From Pyricularia pennisetigena (taxonomy: Eukaryota; Ascomycota; Sordariomycetes; Magnaporthales; Pyriculariaceae), in the NCBI RefSeq assembly GCF_004337985.1, contig NC_043741.1:7730032-7794031 (forward strand): 64,000 nt of DNA. Reading direction: 5' to 3'. Below, piece by piece: positions 1 to 11,500 of the stretch. The notes under the pieces were generated by a model, which saw only the letters and a program-made list of their open reading frames with translations, did no database searches and was not told the DNA's origin. Every line of letters starts with the position of its first letter. Position 1 is the stretch's first letter. The position numbers and the translations under genes are program-made.

Positions 1-2759
1 AAGCTTTGGAAAATGGCGTTTATACGTCAATTATATAATATTAAACGTTATTATAATATAGGACCGGTATTTTTTATTATTAATTTGAAAAAACGCTCCG
101 TTCCCTATCTGCGGTAAAATAATTTATTAAAATAAACGTGCGCGTAACTTTTGATAAATTACGCGTGGTTGAGAAAGATAAATATTTTATAATCTTTCGT
201 ATAAAATTCGGATCATTTAAATAATTAATATACCCGTTCGGATTATCGGGCGCCCCGGCCACGTTCCAACAGTATATTAACGGCGTCCTCGGGAATATAT
301 TGGGCGACTATATATCAATATATTAAGACGATATTTGAATTTATACGTCCGGTTCTAAAACGGATTATTGGCGGAAAATTGCGCATATTTTGGGAAAATT
401 AAAAAAAGCGGGATTAAATTTGGATTTCGGTAGCAACGCGCTCGCAATTATTTCCGTTAAATACTTTGGGCTTATTATATACGTTAATATAGTCGTGGAG
501 GCCGATCCGGGAAAATTACGCGCGATACGGGAATGGGAAACCCCGATGAAATCACGAACACTGCGCGGTTTTTTAGGATTCGCTAATTTTTACCGAAATT
601 TTATAAGCGGGTATTCGGGTTCAACGGCGCTTTTATTTCGGTTTATTAAAAGAAAATACCGTTTAAATAAACACCGAAGAGGACGCCGTTTTTAAAATAT
701 TTAAATAAACATTCTTGCAAGCGCCAATATTGGCCCAATAAAATAACGAAGCGGAAACAAAAATAAAGACGGATTATTCCGGCGCAATTATCGGGGGGTA
801 TTAAAATAAAAAGGGAAAAAGGGGTTATAAAAACCGGTAATATTTCATTTCGTTAAACTAACGACGGCCCAGCGTAATTATATTATTTATAATAAGGAAT
901 TGCTCGCGGTCGTCCATTATTTGCAAATATAGGAAACGGAATTATATAATATCCGTTTTCCTTTTATTATTTTTACGGATTGTAAAGCATTCAAATATTT
1001 TACGAAACCGAAAGTAATATTAAAACGACAAATGCGGTAAGTTAGAATTTTATCCAAGTTTAATGATATTCTAAAATATCGATTAAGGAAGTACGCGATA
1101 GTCCCCGACGCGTTATCAAAACGGGAGCAGGATAAAATTAACGAGGAAAGAAAACGATAATACTACGCCCAATCCCCGGTATAATTATAATCGGTATTTT
1201 TCAAATATCATTATAAAATATACTGCCAGCGGTCCCGGAAGGAATATTTATTTTCCAACAATTTTATATAACCGGATTTTGGAGCGAAATAGTGGAAAAA
1301 ACCCCGGTATACGCTTATAAACGTAACGCGGTTTAATAGGATATGAAACGATTCCCACCCGAGGCCGAAACGACGGTATAAATAACGGGTTATTTAATAA
1401 ACGTTTCCGGTACGTTATTATATAAAAAACGGTTTTTAATTACCCAATTGGGAACCTTTAGTTACGGTAATTTTACAGTGGACCCACGAATCCCTAATAG
1501 TTGGTTATTGCGGTAAAAATAATATGCTAACAATTTTGTTCCGAAATTACCAGTGGGACGGGATAACCGAATGTATCCGGCGATTTATATATAATTGAGA
1601 TATTTGCCGCAAAACAAAAACGTCGAAATAATGTAAATAAAAACTGTTATAACTCCTACCAATACCGGATAAATTTTGAAAACAATTTTCCATCGATTTT
1701 ATAACGGATTTCCCAGGTAACGATACGGATATACCGCGTTATAAAGTGGTTATAATGAATAAATTTTCCAAATATATCCAATTAAAAACGATAAATTCGA
1801 TAAAAACCGAAATTTGCGCGGCAAAATTTGTTTCTATTTGGTGGTGGTTTAGGGGTTTTTTTGACGCGATTATATCGGACCGAGGGTTAGATTGGGTAAA
1901 AGGTTTTTGGTTGGAATTATACCGATAAAGAGGAATTTTACAATTATTATCGACGTTTTACCACCCAAAAACGGATAATGGTACGGAACGCATTAATAAG
2001 GAAATGCAATATTATTTAAAAGCTTTTATAATATTTAACCAAATAAATTGGCCCGGATATTTACCCGCCATTTGATTAACGTAAGATAATAAAAATTTAT
2101 TAATTACGGGAGTTAGTTTTAACAAATTATTATTAAATTATAGAATAAACGCGGTCCCGGTAATATAAGCAAATGGAAGGCCGGGTTCCTCCCCCTAAAA
2201 CCGCGCGAATTTGTCTTTACAACATTTTAAAAACGGCATAAACGTGGCCCACGCCGCTATAATTTATATATAATAACGCCAAAAAACGCAAACAAAATAC
2301 GGAAACCGGCGAAACGCTTTAAAATAAAAAATAAAGTTTTTCCTCAATTTACGAAACGTTAAAATTAGCCGCCCGAATAAAAAGTTTGACTTTATAACGA
2401 ATAAATATATAATTGTAACGATTTTTATATTATTTACGGTTACGCCAAACGTCCCGAAAAATGTTTATCCCATTTTTTACGTAAAATTAGTCGAAAAGAC
2501 CGCGGTCGGCCTATTACCGTCCCAAATACGTACCAATATTAAACCCGGCCCGTTAATAATCCTATTAAATTTAAATAATAATACCGCGGAGGAATAGGTA
2601 ATAGAAAAAACCCTGGCCGCGGAAATTGCAGTAAAAAAAAGGCGCAAACGCAAAATTTCGGTAAAATGGAAAACCTACGACGAATTTACGTGGGAGAATT
2701 TGTTAATAATGGAAAATATACGGGTATTAAACGAATTCGAAACGAAACAAAGGCCGGCC
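1..2759 (+). mobile_element. Degenerate Ty3/gypsy chromovirus pol, 5' part outside the window
   Basis: A pol region broken by many stops can be followed in pieces. Reverse transcriptase appears at about 60-320 (a PFGLSGAPATFQ stretch near 230-275) and its C-terminal part at 390-695, with the FLGFANFYRNFI signature. RNase H follows at about 850-1140 (YNKELLAVVHYL, then a TDCKAFKYF stretch, then DALSKREQDK). Integrase is at about 1560-2110 (DFITDFPG, SDRG, FYHPKTDNGTERINKEM). A chromodomain-like tail near 2640-2745 contains VKWKTYDEFTWENL. The order RT, RNase H, IN, chromodomain is that of fungal chromoviruses such as MAGGY. Stops are TAA/TAG where Gln is expected, and the DNA is very AT-rich, consistent with RIP. 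The final reading runs directly into the LTR that starts at 2760, so the 3' end of the element is missing. It is not functional. Confidence 0.85.
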
Positions 2760-2955
2760 TGTGAGGAGGTTACGAGATAGAACAAGCTTAATCTAGAACG
2801 CGGGGAAAGGTGGACCACGTATAAGGCTAATGGCACGTTGAAATGGCAGATGGCCGTCTGCTAGCGGGCAATAGAGATAGTATATTGTTGCACAATCGAT
2901 TCGTTGAATCGTTAAATCGATAAAGTTATAAAGGTGATAAAGGTGATAAATCTAA

Positions 2956-2964
2956 GGCGAAGTT
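2956..2964. repeat. Left 9-bp target duplication of transposon copy 1
   Basis: GGCGAAGTT at 2956-2964 matches GGCTAAGTT at 4772-4780 with one mismatch. The uninterrupted LTR sequence at the same place supports this as the insertion point. Confidence 0.75.
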
Positions 2965-4771
2965 TAGTCTCAGTGCTCAGACTAGACCCCCCTGCTCCGC
3001 AGTGGGGACCGAACGCTCCATGTACCTTTCAGCCACATGGCTTTTCGACCAATTACATTGGCCGAAAAAATCGCGCTCGTTCTAGTCTGAGGACATCTTG
3101 TCGCATTTCGCCGTTCATGGCGGTACCACCAACGATAATTTGTCGCATTTCGCCGTTTATAACGGTATTATTAATAATATACCTAATATTACGATATCGT
3201 TTATAACTATTTTATTAATATAAGGATAATTTGTGGTATTTTGCCGTTTGTAGCGGGTATATATGATATATTCGCATTATAATGGTAAAAGAAAATAGTA
3301 TACCCATGAAATGCAATTAAATATTCGTATAAAAAAATAAATAAAAATTATAAAAATATATAGTAATTTGCGTTAAATTTATTGGAGTTTGCTGATTATT
3401 TGAATGCCGGCCGCGTTTTTAAAATTTTGTATTTGAAAAGATATCAAAATATTTAGTTAAATAATAGTCTATTATATTAATTTGAATTTTAGTTACAATA
3501 TTTATAGCCTAGCAAACCTAATATTGCAAAGTGCATGCAATTATCAATTAAAACAAAAATATTATTAATATTTGTATATTAAGTAACATTTTGTTAAAAA
3601 CCTAAATAATTTACGCAAATGTGGGCAAGATTAAAAAAAAGTTTAATTTAGGCATGGTTTTATCAACTTATTAAAAAGTTTTACTTTATTTTTTTTAATA
3701 AATTATATTTAATTAAATAAAGCAATAAATATTAGATTACTACAAATTTAGCATTTTTGATATACAAAAATAAAAAGGGCCGGTATGGTAAATCGAGTTC
3801 TCCGTTAACGTTTGTTTATATATATTATCCATGTCTTTTAATTTTGGCTTTATTAACATTAAAATTGGTAAAAATGTAAAAGCATTTCGATTGTAAAATA
3901 TATATAAATTTGGATACCTTTCACCTATCCGCATATTTAACGGTTTAAATAATTAAATATGAGTACAAAAATGTAGCATTATATTAAATATACATATATC
4001 ACCCCCCACGTGCAAAAATCACAAAATCTGGCTGCAAAAGAAAAACAATATAAAATTTATCAAATAAAGCAAAATAATTTATAAAATACATATTTAGCAT
4101 TTTTTTTATTAAAAAGTTTTTAAACCCGATATTATAGGTGAAATAACACTTGGACGTTTGTTTATATATGTAATCGAATCCTTAAAGTTTTGGTTCTATT
4201 ATCGTTAAAACTGGTAAAAATATAAACGAGTTTCGATTATAAATTATATATAAAAAATATATATTTTGCCTATCCGCTTATATAACTGCGTATATAATAT
4301 GGTTTATGTACCAAAATTCCCAATCACAAGATGTATATATATATATATATACCGCCCTCCACGTGCAAAAAATATAAAATTTGGTTGAAAATTAAAAATA
4401 ATATTAAAAAAAGTCGAAAATCGAAAAAAAATCGAAAAAACAGTACCGCCATAAACGGATTAAAAGCAGGTGGGATCGAATTCGGCCATTATAAAAAATA
4501 AAATTATAAATTCAATCGCTGCTAATAACAATATTAAACGCTATTTTTAACGATATTTTTTTAATATTTTGCGTAATTATGGAATAATAAAGGAATATCG
4601 GTCGAAAAAAAGCCAAAATACCGCCATAAACGGCGAAAATCGACAAATTGTCCTCAAACCTAAACCAAAATGTTTTTTGGATGGACCCACAGGTACATTG
4701 CAAAGCCGTAATTGAGCCACGAAGTGGATCAATTGTGGAGCTCTGGGCTTCAGGGATGAGCCCTGAGACTA
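2965..4771 (+). mobile_element. Non-autonomous Mutator-like transposon, copy 1 (1,807 bp)
   Basis: The element begins TAGTCTCAGTGCTC and ends with the inverted form GAGCCCTGAGACTA, and is flanked by a near-perfect 9-bp duplication. Nine-base duplications with inverted ends are typical of Mutator-like elements (fungal Hop-type), so I class it there, but no transposase is encoded. Each end has a GC-rich cap of about 120-140 bp. Inside the caps comes a second inverted motif (CTGAGGACA, then TTGTCG, then GCCGTTTATGGCGGTA-like boxes; left about 3088-3130, right about 4625-4660). The interior is over 75 percent AT and holds a tandem duplication (about 3746-4440). No reading frame of note is present. 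A second copy in opposite orientation is at 17695-19558. The insertion target is a copia A LTR. Confidence 0.8.
3746..4440 (+). repeat. Two diverged tandem units of about 350 bp inside transposon copy 1
   Basis: Unit 1 (about 3746-4091) and unit 2 (about 4092-4440) share, in order, an ATTTAGCATTTTT start, ACGTTTGTTTATATAT or a close variant, a TTGGTAAAAAT-like core, a CCTATCCGC block, and a CCACGTGCAAAAA end. The offset between matching blocks is 346-352 bp. The same pair is seen in copy 2 (about 18120-18770), so the duplication predates the spread of the family. Confidence 0.7.
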
Positions 4772-4780
4772 GGCTAAGTT
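4772..4780. repeat. Right 9-bp target duplication of transposon copy 1
   Basis: GGCTAAGTT follows the right terminus directly, pairing with 2956-2964. Confidence 0.75.
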
Positions 4781-4949
4781 GTGAATTACGTGTTCGAATC
4801 CATAGGTGCAGATCTTCGATCCGGATGTCCGGAATGCGGGTTACGTCACATGATTTGGCTTTATTCATGTGATTGACCTGCCGACCTATTGAGCCTAACG
4901 GCCCATTGAGCCTAACGGCCTATTGTGCTTATGCATGCACAGAAAATCT

Positions 4950-5038
4950 GCGACCACAACGGGATTCGAACCCACGCACTTTAACGTATATATGATATAG
5001 ATTATGGTACGTGCATTATACCACGAAGCTAGATTATA
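4950..5038 (-). other. tRNA-like segment (A-box/B-box) within the inverted copia A LTR
   Basis: Read on the minus strand there is TAGCTTCGTGGTATAATGC (an A-box and D-arm look-alike) and, about 55 bases on, GTGGGTTCGAATCCC (a T-arm and B-box look-alike), then GTTGTGGTCGCAG. A convincing acceptor stem or anticodon arm cannot be drawn. I read it as a tRNA-derived or pol III promoter-like module, not a working tRNA gene. Confidence 0.5.
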
Positions 5039-5238
5039 TATGACGTATTTGTTTTGTTGTTGAAACTATGAACAAAGACGTAATATATAAAGCTTTGTGT
5101 GTATAAACGCGAATACGTTTTATTTTTTATTTATTTATTTTTTCGATGCAGAGTGACTAATAGAGTTAGTCCGCGCTAGCCGTTGTAAGATAATGCAGGG
5201 TAGCTAATATAATTAGCCCTGCGCTAGCCATGTTCACA

Positions 5239-7461
5239 TTATCCGTAAATTTACAAATACGGATCCGCAATTCGTTATATACGGTATTTAATAGTTTGAA
5301 ATTACCGCATTTGGTACGCGTATTATATAAAACGTATTAAACGGAGGACGAACGTTAAATTTCGTTAACGTAGTGTACGTGCCCAATTTTTACGTTAACA
5401 TCGTGTTAAAAACGCGTTTACAAAATAAAAACGTGTGGTATAATGGCTGGGACTGCATTTTACGCCTGGGGAATATAAAGGACAATTTGGCATTATACGG
5501 TTTACAGCGACGTAGTAACGTAATTTTTTTTTATTATAAACCTGTTTATTATTTGCGCGTTACCCCTGCCGTATAAATATTTTTTATAGGTATTATTTCC
5601 TTAACGGTTATAAACGGTTGGATAAAACTTATTAAAATTTTATAAAGGAGTTCCACGGGAGTATACGACGAAAAAGAAAATAATTCGTTAATTTGGTATT
5701 GGAAAACCGGCCATTTAGGTCCGGAAACGTTTAAAACGTTGGTCCACCGGGTTAAAGGTGTAAAATTTAAAGGATTAAAAATATTGGAATGCGAAGCGTA
5801 CGTTTAAATATATGGTAAAACGGTAATATTAAAGCGCCCAAGGCGCGAGTTATATAAATTTTACTATATAATACACCTAAATTTTTTTTATTTTAAAAAA
5901 TTAGGTACTGGTATACGGTATTTATTATTATTGAAAAACGAATATTCGGGGCGTTTAACAATTATTCCGTTTACCGGAAAGGCGAAGGCAAAGTTCGTGT
6001 TAACAATATTCGGTTTCGAACAATGGGTAACGCGTTAATACGGCCTATAAATTACGAAATTTTTTTATAGTAACGAATTTACTTTAATAACGTATACGGG
6101 ATATATTTTTTACCAAAAGCATTGCAAAAATTTGGGATCGAAATAAAAACGCCTCCTTTTAATATATATAACCGAACGGCCAAATAAAGCGTTCGGGATA
6201 GGAGGTAATTATGCGCGCGTTTAAAATGCGTTTAACAGCCAATTTACCTACCTCCATTTGGCCAAAAATAATTATAACGGTAGGTTATTTTATTAATATA
6301 AGTTCTTTAATAAACAAAAAAGGTTTTAATCCAAGTAAAATCTTACTGGTATGGTTTAAGGGGTTTTTTAAATAATATACACCTGCATTATTTATTGCAT
6401 TGAATAAAAACCTGCGCCTAAATTAGTTTAATACGTATGTATACGGGTGTAGAACCTACGTGTTAAACCCGGTAAAAACGAAGTTAGAAAATAGGGTAAT
6501 ATTTAAAACGAGCCCTAAAACGTACGTGGGATACCTGGTTGGATATAAATCCTTTAAAATATACCATATTTGGGTAGCCTTTTTCGATAGGATTATTACT
6601 TTACGCAACGTCCGATTCGACGAAATACGTTTTTACCAGGGATTAGGAAAGAAAAAGGTAAAAACCGGTAAATTTAATAACGAATACGAGTTTTTAATAA
6701 ACCGGATCCACGAACCAATATTGTAGTTTTTGGGGGACGGAATAGTCGAACGTTTGGGTTTATTACGGAATATACCATTGCTCGTACCTAATTTAAACGT
6801 TCCTATTTTTAATTAGGGGTTAAATAACGTAGTAATATTATAAAAACGGGGTGCGGAAATACCTACGGAATACCGCAATATATATTTCCGCGAACGAATC
6901 GCAGAAAACGATATTTTTAAACATTTGGGCGGACCGATCCCAGGTAAAACGGTTAATTAACTGGAACCGCTTAAAATATAAATGGTTAACGAACCAATAA
7001 AATATACGTTAGTAATATTAACGTATTTAAAACTTTTAAAAAATAATGCAATAACGCCCAAAACGGGAAACAATTACGTATTCGGTATACGTATATTAAA
7101 TAATAACGGATTTCCAACGCGTACGCCCACGGACCCTGTAAAAAAAACAAATACGCCGAAACTAATAAAAAACACCCGAACAGTGGAATTAATCGTTATT
7201 AATAACGAATTGGCGCGGGAATACCCTATATTTAACCGTTTTTTTATCGGGGGTAATATACCGGAACCGCAGTCCAAACCCCCGAACCCGACGAATATTA
7301 CCGTTATATCCGTATAATTTCTAAATATTACGCCCGCGCTAATACCCCAAACCAGCGTTTAAACGCGTACAATAAAATTTAAACGTTTTTCGAAAACGCC
7401 CCGACGCATTATAAAAATTTTGGAGGTAAATACGAAAAAATAACGTTAACGCGGTAAAGGA
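5239..7461 (+). mobile_element. Copia family B, 5' portion (protease end, GAG-pre-integrase, integrase), heavily decayed
   Basis: The readable parts follow the Ty1/copia order. The end of the protease is at about 5310-5400 (VYVPNFYVNIV), then GAG-pre-integrase at about 5690-5810 (WYWKTGHLGPETFK, LECEAYV). Integrase fragments run from about 5935 to 6400, and the integrase C-terminal region is at 6460-6726 (KTYVGYLVGYKSFKIYHIW, then FDRIITLRNVRFDE). A Pro/Thr/Asn-rich linker follows at 6982-7317. Stops and AT bias are more severe than in copia A, so this element is older. Its 5' LTR and gag are missing because the inverted LTR at 2760-5238 abuts it. It is interrupted at 7461 by copia A and continues at 13630. 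Confidence 0.8.
7457..7461. repeat. Left 5-bp target duplication AAGGA of copia A
   Basis: AAGGA at 7457-7461 immediately precedes the 5' LTR and is repeated exactly at 13630-13634 after the 3' LTR. Confidence 0.92.
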
Positions 7462-8118
7462 TGTGAACATGGCTAGCGCAGGGCTCATTATATTAGCTAC
7501 CCTGCATTATCTTATAACGGCTAGCGTGGGCTAATTTTATTAGTCACCCTGCATCGAATAAATAAATAAATAACAGATAAAACGTATACGCGTTTATATA
7601 CATAAAGCTTTATATATCACGTCTTTGTTCATAGTTTCAACAACAAAACAAATACGTCATATATAATCTAGCTTAATAGTATAATGCATGTACCATAATT
7701 TATATTATATATACGTTGTTGAAACGCGTGGGTTCGAATCCCGTTATGGTCGCAGATTTTCTATGCATACATAAGCACAATAGGCCGTTAGATTTAATGG
7801 GCCGTTAGGCTCAATAGGTCGGCAGGTCAATCACATGAATAAGGCCAAATCATGTGACGTGACCCCGCATTCCGGACATCCGGATTGAAAATTTGCATTT
7901 ACGGATTCGAACACGTAATTTACAATTCAGCCTTAGATTTATCACCTTTATACCTTTATCGATTTAACGATTTAACGAATCGATTGTGCAATAATATATC
8001 ATCTCTATTATCCGCTAGCAGACGGTTATTTGCCATTTTAACGTTCCATTAACCTTATACGTAATCCACTTTTCCCCGCGTTCAAGATTAAGCTTATTTT
8101 ATCTCGTACCTCCTCACA
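7462..8118 (+). repeat. 5' LTR of copia A
   Basis: 657 bp, TG...CA ends within a 5-bp inverted TGTGA/TCACA. It differs from the 3' LTR only by transitions. It contains a tRNA-like segment at about 7664-7755 and a second TTCGAA-containing box near 7905. Confidence 0.95.
7664..7755 (+). other. tRNA-like segment within the copia A 5' LTR
   Basis: TAGCTTAATAGTATAATGC resembles a tRNA A-box/D-arm, and GTGGGTTCGAATCCC at about 7729-7743 resembles a B-box/T-arm, followed by GTCGCAG. The distance between boxes (about 50 bp) is near that of a real tRNA. The acceptor stem does not pair convincingly. Confidence 0.5.
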
Positions 8119-8506
8119 GGTTATAAGCCCGGATTAGCTCATACCAACGAGATCGATACCGATACCAATACCATCAAATCCATCGATTATTCTTTAGCCC
8201 TATTTCGGATCAACCCGAGCCTCACACCATTCGATAGCTCTATTCACGCTTTATCTAACGGTATAATTACCGAAACCGGAATCGCACGCGCCGTCGAGAA
8301 AACCCGACCGTTATATTATACCCTCCTATACCTATTTATATACCTTAACAAATATTCGCCTATATTTTCACCGCTATTCGACCTATCGATACGAGTCCTA
8401 TACCATTTGAAAGCTTTTTTCAAAACTTATCCAACTGAATAACCCTTTCGACCCTAATCCCGACCGTTACCGAAATATAATACAAACAAAAAACCCTTTA
8501 TTTAAA
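8119..8506 (+). other. Untranslated leader of copia A
   Basis: Between the 5' LTR and the first gag ATG. It starts GGTTATAAGCCCGG, where the primer-binding site should lie. I could not assign the priming tRNA. No other feature is seen. Confidence 0.5.
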
Positions 8507-11500
8507 ATGGCTACCTTCGACAAAATCCCAATGGTAACCCTTAAGGGCACCGAAAATTATATTATTTGGGCTATTCGTGCTTAAGCGGTTTTGGAAGTGA
8601 AGGGACTCGCATGTACCCTGGAGCAAAAGGAGGGAATTATTATTAACCTCGATGCTAATAATAATATGGAACCCACTGGTATCCCCAGTGGCATCCAGAG
8701 TGGTATTATTATTAATAATAATAATAATTATAATACTTTTAAACCTTTGGATTATACAAACAAAAATACGCTAGCTTTAGCCTTTATAAAATCACTGTGC
8801 GATAATAAACCTTTTTTATATACAAAAAAATGCACTTCTGCGTACGAAACCTGGAATAAATTAAAAAATATATATAATCCTGAAAGCTATACTTCGGATT
8901 TCCTTTTATTCAAGGAGTTTTATTCGGCTGTACCAGCATCTTTTAATAACATCGAGGTTTATTTGAATAAAATAAAAAAGTTATATTCAGTTTTGAGATC
9001 TAACGGTTTAATTACTCAAAATAAGGTTATTATAACCTGGGTATTAAATATTTTAAATTAAAATTAGACCTTTTTTGCACAGAATATTACTTAAAAGCTA
9101 CGGCATAATTCAGATAAATATACGGTAAATTTACTATTTGCCAATATTTTAGATAAATGTCGTGGTGAGGATAATATTAATAAACATTATACCGTATCGT
9201 TGAATGAACTTTTGACCTTCAATAAGGTTAATAATGAGGTAAATTCTTTACCCATTAATAATTATAATTATAATTATAATTATAATAATAATTACCCCAA
9301 TAACGGGAATAAAGCTGATTATTTGAATTTGGGACATTACTGTTTTACAACGTTTGTTCCAAATTTAATTTATTCTGACTTTAATCCACATATTGTATTG
9401 CACTTTACTATAAAGTCCTCCAATTTTATTATAAACAGTGCAGCAACAATTTATATATATTGCAATATACAATATTTAACAGACGTTAAAAATATAGATA
9501 CGACTGTTAAATGGGGTAATGCTTCCCACTTAAATATAAATAAGATGGGAACTATAAAAGTCAAGTTCAATGATACAGGTATAACAGAAACTATAAATAA
9601 CGTGTACTATATACCAGAATTTGGGTTTAATATACTTTCTGTTGCACAATTACATAACTATATTATAACCTTTATAAATAATAAAATAATAATGATACAT
9701 ACAAAACATAAACATAAAATAACAGAAAGTTATAAAAATAATGGGCTATATATTCTACCTACCCAAATTGTGGAAAATAATTGTACATTACATGCGGAAA
9801 AAAAGTCGAATAATAACGATATTTCTTCCAATGCAATATATAAATTATACGTTAAATATGGGCATATAGGGTTAACACCCCTATTGCAGTTAATAAAGAC
9901 AAATAAAATAAAGATATCCAAAAACGATATATATAATTATAATAAATATACGTGTGAGATTTGCTTAACTGCAAAATCCAATCGGAAAATAAACAGGATT
10001 TCTGCAAATATTATAAATTATAATATATTAAACAAAATCCATTCCGACTTAGGTGGACCCATAAATCCACCCACGTATAATTATTATAAATATTACATAA
10101 GGTTTTTAGATAAAAAGTCACGTTATTTACGTGTTGCATTGTTAAAAACAAAAGCTAATGCCCTAAAGGCATTTTATATATATAAGAAATAAATGGATAA
10201 TGATACCGTTAATATAAATGGTAAAAGAACAATAAAAAAGTTTTTTACCGATAATGGAGGCGGATATATAAGTAACTAATTTAAGATTACGTTATAGAAT
10301 AACGGTATTATACACCATTTTACGCCTGCATATACAAAAAAGCCAAATGGGTTAATAAAACGTATAAATTTAACCCTATTTAATAAAGTTAGGGCTATGC
10401 TATTTAATAGCAAAGCACCTAACTATTTATGGGGTGAGGTTTTATTAGCCGCTGTATACCTATATAATAATACCCCACATACGGCTTTAAATATGCAAAC
10501 GCCAGCCAATATATTTCACAATATAAGTGAAAATAATATAAATAATAATGCAATTCACGTAAATAACTATATATAACCTTGGGGATGTATTATTTACTAT
10601 AACGATAACCATAATAAAAAGAAGCTTAAACCTCGAAATAAAATTGGTATCTTGATAGGTTTTACACCTAATATAAAGATATATAAAATATGAGACCCAT
10701 ATAAAAGGAAATGTCTCCTGGTTAGAGATATTACCTTTATAACGGATAAATTTTATCCACATATAAACAACGAAAATACCAATATAAATAATAATAACAT
10801 AAACGAGGTCGAATTCTTTTTACCAGATTTCGAGGTAAATCCAGTAAATAATACAAATATAAACAAAAATAACGTTGATAAAAATAACATTAATAACGTT
10901 AATAACGCGAATAACGTTAATAATGCTGATAAAAATAACGTTATTACCAATAATAATAATCCCCAAGCAGTTAACAATTCGTCTATAAAAATAAACATAA
11001 AAAATAAACCCCCAATAAATTCTGCAGAATATAAAATATATAATGACGTTCTATTTACGATACGTGATATTAATAAGTCGTTAAAATTTAATTTTAACGA
11101 AGATAATTACGTATTAATAACAAATTCGTTAATAGAACCGAATACCTATAAACAAGCTATGGAAAGCCAAGATTGGGAAAATTGGCTGCAGGTTTGCAAA
11201 AACGAAAATAATAGCTTAATAAAATCCAATACCTTTACTATAACGGATTTACCTCCAAATAAAATAGCTATAACTGGGCGCTGGGTTTTCAAAAAAAAAC
11301 CCTTGAACAATATAAATAATATTCGTTTTATTACGGCTATTAATAAACGGTATCGTTATGAAGCCAGATGGGTAGTACAGGGATTCCACCAAATTATGGG
11401 TGTTGATTACCTGGATACTTTTTTTACAATTTGTAGAACAGAAACCTGGCATATATTTATAATGCTAGCATTACATAAAGGGTGGTACGTTATTCAATAT

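Larger units (their letters stand above)
2760..5238 (-). repeat. Inverted solo-type LTR of copia family A, split by a DNA transposon
   Basis: The sequence from 2760 (TGTGAGGAGG) to 2964 and from 4772 to 5238 (ends CATGTTCACA) is the reverse complement of the 657-bp LTRs at 7462-8118 and 12973-13629. Removing the insertion at 2965-4771 restores an LTR of about the expected length. No copia A internal sequence adjoins it on either side, so it behaves as a solo LTR. The 5 bp on the two sides differ (CGGCC at 2755-2759, TTATC at 5239-5243). The left flank is gypsy pol and the right flank is copia B protease, which suggests formation by recombination between different copies or a flanking deletion rather than a simple solo-LTR event. 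Confidence 0.85.

Noticed and set aside
7664..7755. A functional tRNA gene in the LTR
   Set aside because: A-box and B-box resemblance is good, but acceptor and anticodon stems do not pair. Described as tRNA-like only.
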